A stretch of 64,000 nt of DNA from Kitagawia praeruptora (Eukaryota; Streptophyta; Magnoliopsida; Apiales; Apiaceae). A program made the translations under genes and the position numbers. Below are positions 32,821 through 43,504 of this stretch, in pieces (within the stretch, counting starts at the first letter, position 1; each line of letters opens with the position of its first letter). The stretch covers positions 67,745,001-67,809,000 of the forward strand of contig CM075349.1 in the NCBI GenBank assembly GCA_037693485.1, read 5' to 3'. The notes below the pieces were generated by a model. It worked only from the letters and a program-made list of their open reading frames with translations. It was not told where the DNA came from and made no database searches.

Positions 32821-33297
32821 TGTAGCATTAATTAGACCTAATATGGTCCAAACGTGGGGCCCACCAGATGGGCCTAAACCCTATTTATGATATTAATTTC
32901 GTAATTAATATTAAGGGTAATAACCAACTCAGCAATAAGAGTCAGATAAGGATATTACTCCTACCAAGCTTAACCTCCAAGGCACAGAATTCGATATGGG
33001 AACTGACTCCTACAAGGAAGGAGTCTAGAACCTTCCTCAATGTGGTGAATTTCCCACCAAGTCACTTAATTCTACTACGATTCTAGGGTTTCTCAACCTA
33101 TATAAAGGGCCTGACCCCTCATTCTCAGAACTACGTTTTGGCTTGATTCTCGATACGAGATACGTAGGCACTCTGTGAGGACCGATTAGTCTCGATACAC
33201 GGAAACAACCATTAAAGCTCGAAGCTCAACCTCCCTTAGCATTAAATACATACAAACCCTAACGGCAATTCGATAACCTAGTTTTTATTCCACAACA
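32821..33297 (+). repeat. E4 5' LTR (start approximate)
   Basis: Ends ..CCACAACA just before the primer site. The start is uncertain; TG at 32783 or 32821 are candidates. A TATA box TATATAAA is at 33099-33106 and the sequence downstream (GGGCCTGACCCCTCATTC) looks like a transcribed R/U5 region. Confidence 0.6.
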
Positions 33298-33299
33298 TT

Positions 33300-33316
33300 T
33301 GGCGCCGTCTGTGGGA
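33300..33316 (+). promoter_or_regulatory. E4 primer binding site
   Basis: TGGCGCCGTCTGTGGGA next to the LTR, the form typical of Tat/Ogre-type gypsy elements. Confidence 0.8.
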
Positions 33317-33330
33317 CGAAAACATCAACC

Positions 33331-34810
33331 ATGGTTCAAACACGAAGAACAGCAACGACCTCTACCGAGGCCATACCCCTCAGCTCTGCTCATCCAGCTA
33401 CTGAACAGGTACCCCCCACGACAGGGGCGATCACTCAGCCTCAAGTTTCTCAGCTTATAGGGACGAATCCCCATGTTGAGAGTACGTTACTTGTAGTCAT
33501 CCAGCCAAGTCAAGAAACCACCTCTCTTCAGATGGTGATCTCTCCTTTAACCAATCGTCCACTCTTGGAGGGACATATCTCCACCACTGTGCTCCCTTTG
33601 AGTACCAATCCGATGTATGGACTGCCTAACTATCCCCCTCAACAAAGGGACCCTGGACCAAGCGGTCACGCATTACAGATCCGAGATCGAGAGTATGACG
33701 ATTACTCTGGTCCTTATACTGACGATTCATCGTCATCTGATGATGATGATCGCGATGAAGCCCCGAGGAGGCGACGTGCTAGAAGAGAATCTCGAAGGAG
33801 GACTCAGACTATCCATGACGGACACCCTTTGTCAATTGCTGAAAAGATTAAGGTTCATGAGGCCGAAATCTTAAAACTAAAGGACGATATGACGAGGGAG
33901 CAAGCAAGATTGAACAAGAATCGACCTCCTCCAACTTCAGGAGGGGTTCCCTTTGTCGATTTGGAAAGGCCTTCAAGGAGGCAGAGAAGGGCCGATGCCC
34001 AAACTGGAAGAACAACAAGGGTGGAAACCCCCAGAAGCAACCCCAAGGATATGATGCCACTTGGGGATCCTAATGATCCCACACCTCCGTTTACTGAGGA
34101 GGTGATGAATGCTCGTATCTCAAAGAAGTTCAAGATGCCGACAATCAAGGCTTATGATGGAACGTGTGATCCCGTAAACCACGTCAGGACGTTTTCGAAT
34201 GCATTGCTGCTGCAGCCTGCAAGTGATGCCTTAAAGTGTAGGGCGTTCCCTCAAACCTTGTCGGGCATGGCTCAAAGATAGTGTAGCCGATTGTCTGCGA
34301 ACTCAATTGGCTCTTTTAAGGAGTTGAGCGCTGCTTTTATCAGTCAGTTTATCAGCGGAAGAGTTCATGAGAAAAGCTCCGCATCCCTCATGTACGTGGT
34401 GCAAGGGAAGAATGAAAATCTGAGAGATTACCTCAAGAGGTTCACTAAAGAGACGTTGAATATCACTAATTTGGAGAATAAGGTGGCCATGGTAGCCCTG
34501 GAACACGGAACCACTGATCTATTCTTTAAAAGGTCATTGGCAAAGCATCCTCCTGAAAACATGGCCGAGCTCCAACGAAGGGCAGACAAGTACATTAAAG
34601 CTGAAGATAGCATAAAGAAAGAAGCAATAGTAAGTGGAGGAGGAGGTAACAATGACTCCAAGAAGCGAAAGCAAGACCATGAGTATGATGACCAGGAGTA
34701 TGATGCTAGGGACAAGTATCCCCGAACTAGCGAGGACTCCGACTATGCCCCTAAGAAGAACCAAGGACCGAGGTTCACTGAGTATGCAAGGTTGAATACT
34801 CCTAGGAGTC
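33331..34810 (+). pseudogene. gag: E4 gag, N-terminal and capsid part, one stop
   Basis: ATG at 33331. Residues about 130-165 are acidic then Arg-rich (DDSSSSDDDDRD, RRRRARRESRRR). The capsid region starts near MPTIKAYDGTCDPVNHV and continues with FKELSAAFISQFISGR and LRDYLKRFTKETLNI. TAG at 34279-34281 interrupts it where relatives have Trp; the frame is otherwise open to the E5 insertion at 34810. The C-terminal piece is at 53379-53635. Confidence 0.88.
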
Positions 34811-36176
34811 TGTTTGCACTAAATCACGCAAGCGTACGTGGTCACAAGTAATATATGAATAAGTCAAGTTCGTTCCCACAGATATCTGGTTTTTAATTCA
34901 GTTTAGTACCTATGCAACAATGTATGATTATTATTCACTGCTAAGACAAATAACAATTTTGGGTTTAATAAACTAAATTAAATAAGAATTAAATTAACAA
35001 GCTAAGAATTAACTAACTAACGAGAATTGGAATCGAATTACTTCTGCAAGATAAACCATGGAATCCTAACTTCATTAAATACTTTGCTTAGATCTGACGC
35101 CTTTAATCACTATATGCAATGGTTATGATATCTGATCGGACAACACGAAACAAGTAAACGCTACTTCTCAGTATACGAATACCAAACTAAATATACATCC
35201 ACAAAAGAGATAGAAGATGAATAGACACCAATTATGCTTAGACCCTATATCTCTATAAGATTTGAAAACATAACGGTTGAAGAACAAGTTGTCTATTAAG
35301 ATCACATAGGGCAGCATAATATATCTATTTATGCTACAAATCATGATGTTAAAACATCAACCTATCCTATGCTAGCATGACAAGTTCTAAATCTCAAGAT
35401 CCACTCTCGCTTCACAAGAGATTAACATATTAGATGTTAGCTACGCATCTAAATTCATAAAGCACAACCATACGAGGATATCATATATACATCACACAGA
35501 TCTTTAAAGCATCAAGATACTAAAGCTCCATAAATAAATCTGTTAGAATCCCATGACAACGATTAGTTCATAATCGAACCGCTCGTCATCATGGCATCTG
35601 ATAAAACCATGATAAAAACAAAGTATGAAAAGATACAAATAAACCTAAGTAATTGATATATAATGGTTCTCCTAATTACAATGGTAGGATGTGTTTATAT
35701 AGGCTCTATAATTCTTGCTCAGCAATAAATTTCCTTCTATTACAATTAGAATTTAATTAAGGTGCTAAAAACTGCCAAAAATACAATTAGAACTTGAAAA
35801 GGGCAAAATAGTAATTTCTTGCTCCCATCTGTCTGATTGTCGAGCTGTCTGCGCCCAACACACGCAACCTGCTCCTGCAAGACCTGTCCCATATTGTAGA
35901 AAATCTCCCAAGCTTCGCGTGGACAGTAAGATCGCTGAAAACGGACTTCTAGAACTCCAGATATGGCCAAAACAGTGTAGACTGCGCAACCTTCCAGGGA
36001 AATCCGAATTTTAATCAATTAATCCTCCAAAAACGACAGAAGCATCACCTTAATCGACATTCTTGCAAGCCTGCACATCTGCCCAAAACACATCAAAACT
36101 AATACAAACTTGAGTCCAAAACAATCAATTTAAGCCGATATGGAACGCTCCAAGTGGATATAAAATCCACTTATCA
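34811..36176 (-). repeat. E5 3' LTR
   Basis: 1366 bp. Contains a hairpin near 35546-35600 shared with the E7 LTR. Differs from the right copy by scattered substitutions and small indels (for example near 34890-34915). Confidence 0.93.
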
Positions 36177-36190
36177 CACCCCCAAACTTA
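36177..36190 (-). promoter_or_regulatory. E5 polypurine tract
   Basis: Minus-strand TAAGTTTGGGGGTG abutting the 3' LTR, identical to that of E7 at 63128-63141. Confidence 0.85.
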
Positions 36191-38791
36191 AACCGATGCT
36201 TGTCCTCAAGCATAAAAAATTACAACTAACTAACTAACTAGTACCACTTCCGTAGGTGATCACGGTTGCATTTAGCATATGCAACAAGCCCTTTAAACCC
36301 CTAGGCAGCCCTAGTGGACGAGTAAGGTCTCGTGAGGGCCTATAGCGAATGTACCCACAAAATCCATGTAACCTAATGCAATGCAATGCTTGAATGCAAC
36401 TAAATGAAAATGCAATTAATCTAGAAATAATATCCTACCATACCTTCAAATTCTCTCATGCCCTATCAACTTAAGAATCAAAGTAAATACGCAATGTCTT
36501 GGTGTCGAAAGTGCAAGTATTCACATAGTCTACTCAATGAACATGCATAAGTTCTCACAAGTCCATGTCAAATGTAAGAATAAGTTAGTAAACATGCTAA
36601 GCCTACAAGAGTACATCTTTGAGACAAAACTCGGGATCTCATATGCAAAAACAAGCAAACACTCACAATCCACTCACAAAAGAATATTCACTCAAGAACA
36701 AGGGTAAGTGTATCACTCAATTCCAACAAAATCATAAGCATGCTTGACATTTGGTATCAACCTAACTCTTAACACAACATACATCAATGACGATAATCAA
36801 AAGATCTTTATTTGGGTTGTAACGGGGCTAGGAACAAGGTATGTCAAATAAGCCAAAACATGTGAAGTGTCAAAAGCTAGTAAGTACCATAATAAATCAT
36901 ACACAACACCCTATTTTCCCCCCACATAATTTTTCTATTTTTCTCCAATAAAAACACTCGACTAGTCGACTAAAGTAGGATCACAACAAACACAAACATG
37001 CTCTCATAATATATATATTTTTTCTTTTTTTTTTCTTTTTTTTTCGAGAGCTAAATATAACACAAACAATAATATAAACAATAACAATGATCCCACAATT
37101 TTATTACACATGCCGACTATCAAGTAAACAAACCAAATTTTCAATATTTCCTCCAAAAGTAAGACCAACAATAAACCCCTCCTTGCACACCTTATTACTC
37201 CCTTAAGCACTCTACTAGCCTTTGACAATGTGGGTTCAAATTAATGTAAGGCCAATACAAGAAAAAGGTCTAGGCAAGTAATGTGGTATGTCACCGAAAA
37301 AATAGGATTAAGCTCAACGGGTTAACTAATTGATCATGTAAACATGGTATGGTAATATGGGAAAATATGCGGTTATTCCTAAATGTCTTTATCATTTTAA
37401 AAGTCAAATAATGTCATGCGTTTCAAGAAAGACCTCAAACAACTGCTAGCAATGCAAACAATCCGTGGACACTCAAGCAAACGAATAAATTGCAAATAAT
37501 ATGCAATAAGGCTCAAAAGCTCACTTGGTGGAAAAACATACTCAATCCCAAGCAAAAATCTCTCTAACGCACCTACTTGTATTCAAAGCATGCAAACTAA
37601 ATCATCTTGCATATATTCATGTCCTTCTAATCACTTACAACATTCAATAAGTCTACTAGCTTCAACTTACTAGTATATGTGTGTGCACAAGAACAAAGCA
37701 TATCACTTCTCAATCAAAAGCGTCAGCAACACAAAATTCCTCTCAAACATGAGTGCAAATGCAAACTATTATGAAGTCACATGAAATACGAACATAAAAA
37801 CAGAATGTCCTATATGAAACAAACGTAGATAACACGAACATAAATGCATAATTTACTACTACTAATATGCAAAGCATGAAATCCTACATGAACACATAAT
37901 ACAACAACTACTAATCCCCCAAACCACCCCCAAATTTAAAATATTCAATGTCCTCATTGAATGGAAGTAAATACAAGGGATAGTAGAAAACATACCTACT
38001 CGTCCAAATCACCAAAATCCACCAAAAATTCGAATTCACAAATACCCCCAAATAATCAAGAACACACAACCCTAATAATTAATAATGCAAGAACACAATT
38101 CGTAATAGCAAAATAAAAGGAAGAAATATACCCCAAATACGAACCGGAGAGGTGAAGCTTGCAATTTAAAATCCCCAAAACTTGAATCTTGAAGCCTTGA
38201 AATTGATTGTAGGAAATATAATTGGAATGAGGTAGGATTTGTGTGTAAATATAGGTGTATATAGATTTGGGAAAATATAAAAAAAAATAAAAATAAAAAT
38301 AAAAAATAAAATAAAATAAAATTTGAAATAGAAAATGGATTGGGAATAATTTGGAATTAATATAAGACTAAAATTAGGATTTTAGGTGGAGAAAATAATT
38401 AGAAAAGGGGTTGGAATTGATTTAAGAGATGAAATTAATTATTTAATATGTTAAAACATATAAACACTCACGTACAAAACTCACCTGGTGGACAGCAGGT
38501 TGGCCAGGACATGGCGTGAACAATGCGCTATGGCGCGTGGCAGTGGCTGTTGAAACTTTGTTCGTTTTTTTTTTTACAACGCAGCACAGGCTGCCTTGTG
38601 TATACTCCCCCAACAGAAATTTGGCTAGGCTATATCCTGAAAAGGGCGCTGTAGCGCGTAGAAATTTCTGCCCCAATTTATTTTTTGTATTTTTTTTTTG
38701 AATCAATTTTTTTTCCTACACTAATGTGTGGGTTGCCTTCCACGAAGCGCTCCTTTAACGTCAATAACTTGACGTTACTTCCAAGCCTCCA
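36191..38791 (-). other. E5 3' non-coding region
   Basis: 2.6 kb with no credible ORF. A second polypurine-like tract (minus TTAAATTTGGGGGTGG) is at 37922-37937, preceded by the words ACATTGAATATT as in E7 at 61899-61924. AT-rich microsatellite-like runs occur near 37015-37045 and 38280-38330. Confidence 0.75.
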
Positions 38792-39715
38792 TTAAGGATG
38801 ATAATAATTGGCCTGGTCATCTCTTCGCGAGACTTCATCGTCATCACGGCGGCACACTTTCTGCCACTTCTCCTCGCTTGGCCTATTCGTGTAACAACTA
38901 TGTCCTATTCCAATGCCTTCATCTGTTGACCCAAAATCTGTCAATTTGTAGAACAACACACACTCGCGGGCTTCGCTTGAATATAATGGAGGAGGGTAAA
39001 TGTAAGTTGCTAAAGCCTTTGGTTCCTCAAAGAGAACTTCCTCCATTGGCTCTAATGCGCTACCTCCATCTTTAAACTCTGAGACAAGTAGAAGACCTGC
39101 ATCTTTCCCATGGCCATCAGCCTCTTGGTACGCACATACCAATTCTTGAAATGTGTGCAGCTCATCAGTGTCTATCCCAAATAGTGCCCTTTCCGAATCA
39201 TCCACCATACTAGCATGATCAAATTCCTCACATGGCTTGTGAACACTCACCTCACCTTGGAATTTGTCTTCCTCAATTATGCATACAGTACCTTGCTCCA
39301 AGTCACCGTTATTTTCTGGAATTGCCTCTAATATGAATTGATGTTTCTCTTGTTCCAAGGCACTCACAGCTCGAGCAACTAGTGTCTCCAAAGATTTGAC
39401 AAACTCCTCATTACTCTTTACAAGCATCCTAAGCTCCTCCATAGTTACAACCTCATCTGACTGAAAATTAGGAGTAGGTTGCTGATGTTGAAACTCTTCA
39501 TTATCAAATAAATATGACATATTTGGAACATCTTGCTGGTACTGTTGAGGATGGTATTGAGAATAAGGTTGTTCCTCATAACTGACATATGGATCAACTC
39601 CTTCATAGTAACAATACTGTGAGGGATCATGAACGCCCAAACACTGCTCACATTGCTGAGGCATGAATGTCCTCGAATATGCCCACCATGGCAACTCCTC
39701 GCATGCCATCTTCAT
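38792..39715 (-). CDS. E5 307-aa gag-like ORF
   Basis: Intact frame from ATG 39715 to stop at 38792. It begins with a Cys/His cluster CEQCLGVHDPSQYC (residues about 22-35), close in form to the Athila gag knuckle of E7 (CELCAGGHETSQC). A Tyr/Gln-rich linker, then a helical stretch LRMLVKSNEEFVKSLETLVARAVSALE matching the position of the E7 LRLMCKSHVVSLKTLENQIG helix, then an acidic region follow. There is no capsid domain, protease or RT. It is probably a gag C-terminal derivative kept by a non-autonomous family; its function is unknown. No premature stop although LTRs have diverged. Confidence 0.75.
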   Translation of the reverse strand: MKMACEELPWWAYSRTFMPQQCEQCLGVHDPSQYCYYEGVDPYVSYEEQPYSQYHPQQYQQDVPNMSYLFDNEEFQHQQPTPNFQSDEVVTMEELRMLVKSNEEFVKSLETLVARAVSALEQEKHQFILEAIPENNGDLEQGTVCIIEEDKFQGEVSVHKPCEEFDHASMVDDSERALFGIDTDELHTFQELVCAYQEADGHGKDAGLLLVSEFKDGGSALEPMEEVLFEEPKALATYIYPPPLYSSEARECVLFYKLTDFGSTDEGIGIGHSCYTNRPSEEKWQKVCRRDDDEVSRRDDQANYYHP

Positions 39716-39830
39716 ACACTCAAGTACCTGAACACACCGAACTAAACAAAATAGGTAAGAAAAAATCAGAGTCAGTGAACTCTAACGACCACTATTGACA
39801 AGCACATAAACCAAAAATAAAACACCAATG

Positions 39831-39849
39831 ATCCCCGGCTGCGGGGCCA
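39831..39849 (-). promoter_or_regulatory. E5 primer binding site
   Basis: Minus-strand TGGCCCCGCAGCCGGGGAT, six bases from the LTR, the same form as the E7 site TGGCGCCGCTGCCGGGGA (tRNA-Asp type) with two or three changes. Confidence 0.75.
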
Positions 39850-39855
39850 AAAACT

Positions 39856-40409
39856 TGTTTGCACTAAATCACGCAAGCGTACGTGGTCACAAGTAATATA
39901 TGAATAAGTCAAGTTCGTTCCCACAGAGATCTGGTTTAGGTTTCAATTCAGTAAATGCACCTATGCAACAATGTATGATTATTATTCACTGCTCAGACAA
40001 ATAACAATTTTGGGTTTAATAAACTAAATTAACTAAGAATTAAATTAACAAGCTAAGAATTAACTAACTAACGAGAATTGGAATGGAATTACTTCTGCAA
40101 GATAAACCATGGAATCCTAACTTCATTAAATACTTTGCTTAGATCTGACGCCTTTAATCACTATATGCAATGGTTATGATATCTGATCGGACAACACGAA
40201 ACAAATAAATGCTACTTCTCAGTATACGAATACCAAACTAAACATACATCCACAAAAGAGATAGAAGATGAATAGACACCAATTATGCTTAGACCCTATA
40301 TCTCTATAAGATTTGAAAACATAACGGTTGAAGAACAAGTTGTCTATTAAGATCACATAGGGCAGCATAATATCTCTATTTATGCTACAAATCATGATGT
40401 TAAAACATC
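39856..40409 (-). repeat. E5 5' LTR, left part (before E6)
   Basis: Matches 34811 onward. It is interrupted at GTTAAAACATC by E6; the sequence resumes at 52549. Confidence 0.93.
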
Positions 40410-41146
40410 TGTTAGGAATAATTCATAAGTTGTGATGTTAAGAATAGAATTTACACATTATACTTCTTGTAATCCTGATCTTATAAAGGATTTAGCACTG
40501 TATATAGGTTTTATGTGTAAAACAGTTATCTGTATAGTTTAATCAGGAATGAACAGTGTATCGGAGACTACATGTCAGGAACAGAGAACAAATCCTGATG
40601 ACGTGTCCAATACTGATGGTTGATCAGATACTGATGCAGTGTGCAGATCCTGATATCAGTCGTGTTACTGATGATGTCATTATGGATGCTACAGAAACTG
40701 GCAAGTGCTATAAAACAGGATCGTTGTTTGAAGAACAAGCAAGAAGATATTATGAAGGAAAGAGTTTTCTATTGAAGGAAACTATCGACTAGAAGGCAGA
40801 ACATTGTCATGTATAGATTATATCTTTCTGTTATTAGTTGATAGGTAGCATTATAAATACTCTCTCAATATCATTGTAAAGAGTGTAGCTCGTGAGGAAA
40901 AAGTTCGAGTGCGTAGCTCTGTATAAGGTTTGTATTCGAGAAGTTCGAAACAAACAGAGAGATATTTGTATTGTCAGCAGCTGCTAAAGGTATTGTACAC
41001 CTTTGGTAGAGTTTGTATTTGATCTTATTAATACAAACAAGAGTTTGATTCATTCGTTTATTCTTGTTTTTATAATCAAGTAAAAATCAGACAGGATTAT
41101 ATAACTTGTATTCAACCCCCCCTTCTACAAGTTATTCGAGTTAACA
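40410..41146 (+). repeat. E6 5' LTR
   Basis: TG..CA, 737 bp, TATA box TATAAATAC at 40852-40860. ATCCTGAT, CTGATG and ATCAGG words cluster at 40540-40680. A 78-codon ORF here (40556-40792) is not supported as a gene. Confidence 0.96.
40852..40860 (+). promoter_or_regulatory. E6 5' LTR TATA box
   Basis: TATAAATAC, well placed to start the transcript about 30 bases downstream, inside the LTR. The 3' LTR copy is at 52254-52262. Confidence 0.7.
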
Positions 41147-41148
41147 AT

Positions 41149-41160
41149 TGGTATCAGAGC
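41149..41160 (+). promoter_or_regulatory. E6 primer binding site (tRNA-iMet)
   Basis: TGGTATCAGAGC two bases after the LTR. Confidence 0.95.
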
Positions 41161-41195
41161 AGGTTGATTTCGAGTAATCATAAAGATCTGCAATC

Positions 41196-43487
41196 ATGTC
41201 TGGTTACAAGGATGGGAATACTAAGATTCCTATGCTCAAGAGAAACGAATATACTCTATGGGAAGTAAAGATGTTGCATCATCTGGAAGCAACAGATCCT
41301 GATTATCTTGACAGAATCAGAGATGGACCTTTTGTTCCAACAAAGGTCGTTGGACAAGCAACTGTTGATGGTAAGGTTGTTCCAGAACATACAGCAGAGA
41401 AGCCAAAATCTGAATGGTCAGATAAGGACAAGGAGAGTGTTCTTAAAGATGCTAAAGTGAGAAACATATTATTCAATAGTCTTGATTTTGTTCTCACTAA
41501 TTATGTTCTCTCTTGTAAAACTGCTAAGGATATATGGGACAATCTTAAGGTTCACTGTGAAGGAACTAAGCCTATCAGGAAGAATATGAGGACATTACTT
41601 ATACAATAGTATGAGTACTTTGAATCCAAGTCTGGTGAGTCACTTACTGATACCTTTGATAGGTTTACAAAACTCATCAATGAGATGGCCATGCATGGTA
41701 AATATTATGACTTGGAGGATATGAATACAAAGTTCATGAAAGCCTTGCCTGATTTCTACAATGAGAAGATATCTGCGATTGAGGAAGCTAATGATCTGGA
41801 TGAGATTTCATTAGAGGCAGTCTATGGAAAATTGAGAGCTTATGAACTTGACAAGCAGCAGAAAAAGAGCAGGAGTGAAGGAAAGATGAAGACTATTGCA
41901 CTTACTGCTCAATCTGAAGTAAAGAAGCTTCCTGAAGAACAGCGTGAAGAGATTGCTGTAAAGAATTCGAGGAAGAAGAAAAGCAAAGAAAGTTCTGAGT
42001 CAGAGACTACTGATATGGACTCTGACAACAATGATTCTGAATCTGAGATGCAAGAACTCTTTGCTATGTTTGCTAAAGCCTTCAAGAAAGGCAGATTCAA
42101 CAGGAGAAGATTTAGCAAAGGACCTTTTCAAAAGAAGGAGGAGAAGAAGAGTGACAAGAGCAAAAGTACAATTGTCAAGCTTGATAAGGCCAAGATCAAG
42201 TGCTTTAACTGCAGCGAGCTTGGACACTTTGCTAGTGAGTGTAAGAAGCCTAGGAATTCAGGAAAGGGTAATGCACTTATGGTCACACAGAAGGATTGGG
42301 CTGATTCCAGTGACTCTGAAGATGAATTGGATTATGAAAACATTGCATTGATGGCCAATAGTTCAGACAAACCTGGATCTCCAAAGAAAACTTCTCCATC
42401 CTCTGATAAGGTATCACTTCACTCTCTTGATTCATTTGATAGCTTAAATTCTGATGAAATTAGATCTATCCATGCTGAGTTTAAGAATCTTATGACTAAT
42501 TTTAGAATTCTTACTTGTGAAAGAGATGAACTTAAGGTTAAGAATGATAAATTAGTTGATAGAAATAATTTTCTTGAATCTGAATTAATTCAAATGGAAG
42601 AATACAAGTTGAGTTCTGATAAAGCTAAGCATGATTATAGTGTAATTCTTGAGGCTTATGACTATGTCAGAAAAGAACTAGAAGAAGAGAGAGATGTGAT
42701 TAAGACCATTAACAATTCCAGTAAGAAGACAATAGAAATCTTTGAGAGTGGAATTCGTGGTAAGGTTAATGGTTTAGGTTTTGATAAGGCTAGACAAGAA
42801 GAAAAAGTAGCTATTGTCAATAATGATAGTAAGGTAGAAGCTAACACATCTAAATCTGAAGGTAAGAAAATTGTTTCTGAACCTAATCATGTTAAATTTG
42901 TTGATTCAAAAGGTACCCCTGTTGTACACAAGAGAATTAACAATAGTTATTCAGATGAGAAAGTGTTAGAGAAACCTAAGAATGTAAACATAGGGTTTCT
43001 GTCTAAGTCTCAGTTGAAACAGAGATTAGATGGTCTTTCAGAGTATAGCAAGATCAAGAGAAATAGGAATGGAAAAGAAGGTATTAACAAAGAGAATAAT
43101 TACAAGAATGTACCTGATGCACCTAGGAAAAAATGCTATAAGTGTGGAAATCATAATCATTTGGCCCTAGACTGCAATCAAAAACCTTCTTGGAAAACTG
43201 AGTCCAGATTCCCCAAGACTCAGAAAATTCAATACCAACCACAAAAAGCTTGTTATCATTGTGGTAGTTTACTTCATTCCATTTACATGTGTAGAGAATA
43301 TCATGAACTGTATTATGACTATTATTCTTTGAAATCTGAAACTCCTAGTCACAAACAGTTTGTGAGATCAGAGTCTAAAGTTGACTCTGCAACAGGTAAA
43401 ATAAAGGCAAAATCTTCAAAATCTGTTGTCTCTAAATCTAGTAAGAAAGGATCCAATCAAAGTTGGGTCCTAAAAAATTCTAACTAG
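41196..43487 (+). pseudogene. gag: E6 gag, one in-frame TAG
   Basis: ATG at 41196 (MSGYKDGNTKIPMLKRNEY). Capsid-type region EVKMLHHLEATDPDYLDRI and KDIWDNLKVHCEGTKPI. TAG at 41607-41609 lies where SIRE gags have Gln (E2 has LLIQQYEHF), a CAG-to-TAG change; the frame then runs open to TAG 43485-43487. A CCHC knuckle CFNCSELGHFASEC is near residue 338, a second CYKCGNHNHLALDC near 646, and a third-like CYHCGSLLHSIYMC near 686. A Glu/Lys/Asn-rich coiled coil lies between. The C-terminus NQSWVLKNSN matches the conserved SWVPK end of E1 and E2. One point mutation separates this copy from an intact gag. Confidence 0.93.
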
Positions 43488-43504
43488 TTACTTTTTGTTT
43501 GCAG
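43480..43504 (+). promoter_or_regulatory. E6 gag-pol boundary, 3' splice-site-like sequence
   Basis: CTAAC branch-point-like word (43480-43484), T-rich tract and TTTGCAG ending at 43504, followed by GG. The gag stop lies inside this stretch and pol opens through CAG-GGC in the -1 frame. It is the best-looking of the three acceptor-like sites. Confidence 0.45.

Noticed and set aside
35765..35989. ORF repeated in both E5 LTRs (also 52962-53186)
   Set aside because: LTR duplication explains the repetition; the two copies have no sign of coding constraint.
38792..39715. Host gene between the E5 LTRs
   Set aside because: It lies between primer site and polypurine tract in the element's sense orientation and has an Athila-gag-like Cys/His cluster, so it belongs to E5.
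40556..40792. 78-codon ORF in the E6 5' LTR, repeated in the 3' LTR at 51958-52194
   Set aside because: It lies upstream of the TATA box in U3, is low in protein-like features, and is duplicated only because LTRs are. Treated as chance.
41149..41160. Initiator tRNA-Met gene fragment
   Set aside because: Only 12 bases matching the tRNA 3' end complement next to an LTR, so a primer binding site.
43468..43476. Slippery-looking A AAA AAT near the E6 gag end as a -1 frameshift site
   Set aside because: A slip there enters the pol frame just before a TAA, so it would not reach pol.
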